From a virus, in the IMG/VR virus record IMGVR_UViG_3300037963_001344, positions 1 through 29,280 of that record: 29,280 nt of DNA; one strand, given 5' to 3'. The notes beneath the pieces were generated by a model. It searched no databases and was not told the DNA's origin. It was given only the letters and a program-made list of their open reading frames with translations. Positions 28,710 through 29,280 of the stretch are shown here, piece after piece. The first letter of the stretch is position 1. Every line of letters begins with the position of its first letter. A program made the position numbers and the translations under genes.

Positions 28710-29054
28710 GTAGTTTTTAGTTACATTATTATAATCTAATTTTAAAAAACTTATATTACTTCTTATTGCATCACAAACTCTGTAACCAGCACTTGTAAGT
28801 TTTCTTAGCTTATACACTTCAGGAACAGCAATATTTGCTTCATTGGTTGCTCTTGCCACAGATAGCTTTTCATTGTTTACTTTGTTGTAAACTATTTCTT
28901 CAAAGTCTTGGTGGTATTTAGATTTAATACCTTCAATATAATACAGGTAGCTTGTTAAGTTCTTTAACTGTTCATTTAACTTAATACCATCATTTATACT
29001 GGTGTTATTATAATCTTCTATGATCTCAGCTATTTTATTTAATACTTCATTCAT
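28707..29054 (-). CDS. Conserved-looking phage protein of unknown function (115 aa)
   Basis: A 115-residue helical protein. A front helix (MNEVLNKIAEIIEDYNNTSI) is followed by LTSYLYYIEGIKSKYHQDFE, and the second half reads SVARATNEANIAVPEVYKLR and LTSAGYRVCDAIRSNISFLK. I recall this ending, AxxxVPExYxLRxxxxAGYRV, in Bacteroidota phage genes of unknown role. It is TAATG-coupled to the upstream partial gene. Confidence 0.6.
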   Translation of the reverse strand: MNEVLNKIAEIIEDYNNTSINDGIKLNEQLKNLTSYLYYIEGIKSKYHQDFEEIVYNKVNNEKLSVARATNEANIAVPEVYKLRKLTSAGYRVCDAIRSNISFLKLDYNNVTKNY

Positions 29055-29280
29055 TAGAATAATTGAGTTTGATTTACATTTTGTTTTTTAATAATACCTA
29101 AAGCAGTTTGGAAAATTGTTTTGCCGGCTTCATAGTCAACTAAGTTTCTTGCTATTTTATTTATGGGTTGTTTACCTTTATATTTTCTAAAATTATATTT
29201 ATGGAAATTACACAGTTGATTAACTTCATTTTTAGCTTGTGAAATAGCAAATCTTCTATCATTTAAATCATTTGGTAAAA
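29054..29280 (-). CDS. Partial gene of unknown function (C-terminal 74 residues)
   Basis: An open minus-strand frame enters from the window edge and ends at TAA 29056-29054, overlapping the next ATG as TAATG. The visible part reads LPNDLNDRRFAISQAKNEVN, then LCNFHKYNFRKYKGKQPINK and onward to IARNLVDYEAGKTIFQTALG. It is basic and helical. No known motif can be assigned from this fragment. The start lies outside the window. Confidence 0.6.
   Translation of the reverse strand, partial: LPNDLNDRRFAISQAKNEVNQLCNFHKYNFRKYKGKQPINKIARNLVDYEAGKTIFQTALGIIKKQNVNQTQLF

Overview
This window is a 29.3 kb piece of a tailed double-stranded DNA phage (or prophage) genome. It is strongly AT-rich, and every gene I can support is on the minus strand, so transcription and gene order run from base 29280 down to base 1. 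Siphovirus morphology is likely: there is a tape-measure gene and tail genes, but no sheath or baseplate gene that I can recognise. The host is most probably a member of Bacteroidota (Flavobacteriia-like). Reasons: a DUF3127-type single-stranded DNA-binding protein with a DDDLPF tail, two exact matches to the Bacteroidota -7 promoter element TAnnTTTG in sensible places, no consistent Shine-Dalgarno signal, and many small structural families that I know mainly from phages of this phylum. No integrase, tRNA or rRNA gene and no CRISPR array is visible.

Layout in transcription order. (1) 29280-27315: an accessory block with an unknown partial gene, a conserved unknown gene, a sigma-factor-like gene, a Lys/Cys-rich protein and four microproteins that are tightly coupled to the terminase. 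(2) 27333-25812: terminase small and large subunits. (3) 25811-25284: an intergenic stretch with palindromes and pentamer repeats, sharing a 21-bp identical block with the replication-initiator gene 23.5 kb away; then a small gene, an intrinsic terminator and a promoter. (4) 25283-17971: tail genes, opening with a tail-assembly chaperone pair that appears to use a programmed -1 ribosomal frameshift (T_TTT_TTT), then tail-completion proteins, two large tail proteins and the tape measure. (5) 17960-11270: head genes (XkdF-like protease, scaffold-like protein, HK97-fold capsid, probable tail tube, portal with a C-terminal extension, DUF6712-like connector), with hairpins around the capsid and scaffold genes. 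(6) 11257-9107: a LamG-repeat adhesin and small proteins. (7) 9103-7853: lysis cassette with an XhlA-like protein, T7-lysozyme-type amidase, small holin and a single-gene spanin (u-spanin). (8) 7856-6777: a calcineurin-like phosphoesterase. (9) 6688-1: the replication, recombination and DNA-modification block, with small regulators, a Rad52/Erf-like annealing candidate, SSB, an HTH protein, a TET-associated-type glycosyltransferase, two PD-(D/E)XK nucleases, a DnaD/DUF1376-like initiator, a DnaB/RecA-like helicase and, at the edge, a C5-cytosine methyltransferase.

How the genes may work together: the methyltransferase and the glycosyltransferase lie in one run of genes and are two of the three enzyme types known for TET-type cytosine hypermodification in phages, so this phage may carry sugar-decorated cytosines. 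A TET dioxygenase is not in the window and would have to lie beyond base 1 or elsewhere. The other systems worth attention are the frameshifted chaperone, the u-spanin cassette, the duplicated origin-like/initiator sequence, and the order of modules (tail genes before head genes, portal after capsid), which is unusual for siphoviruses.
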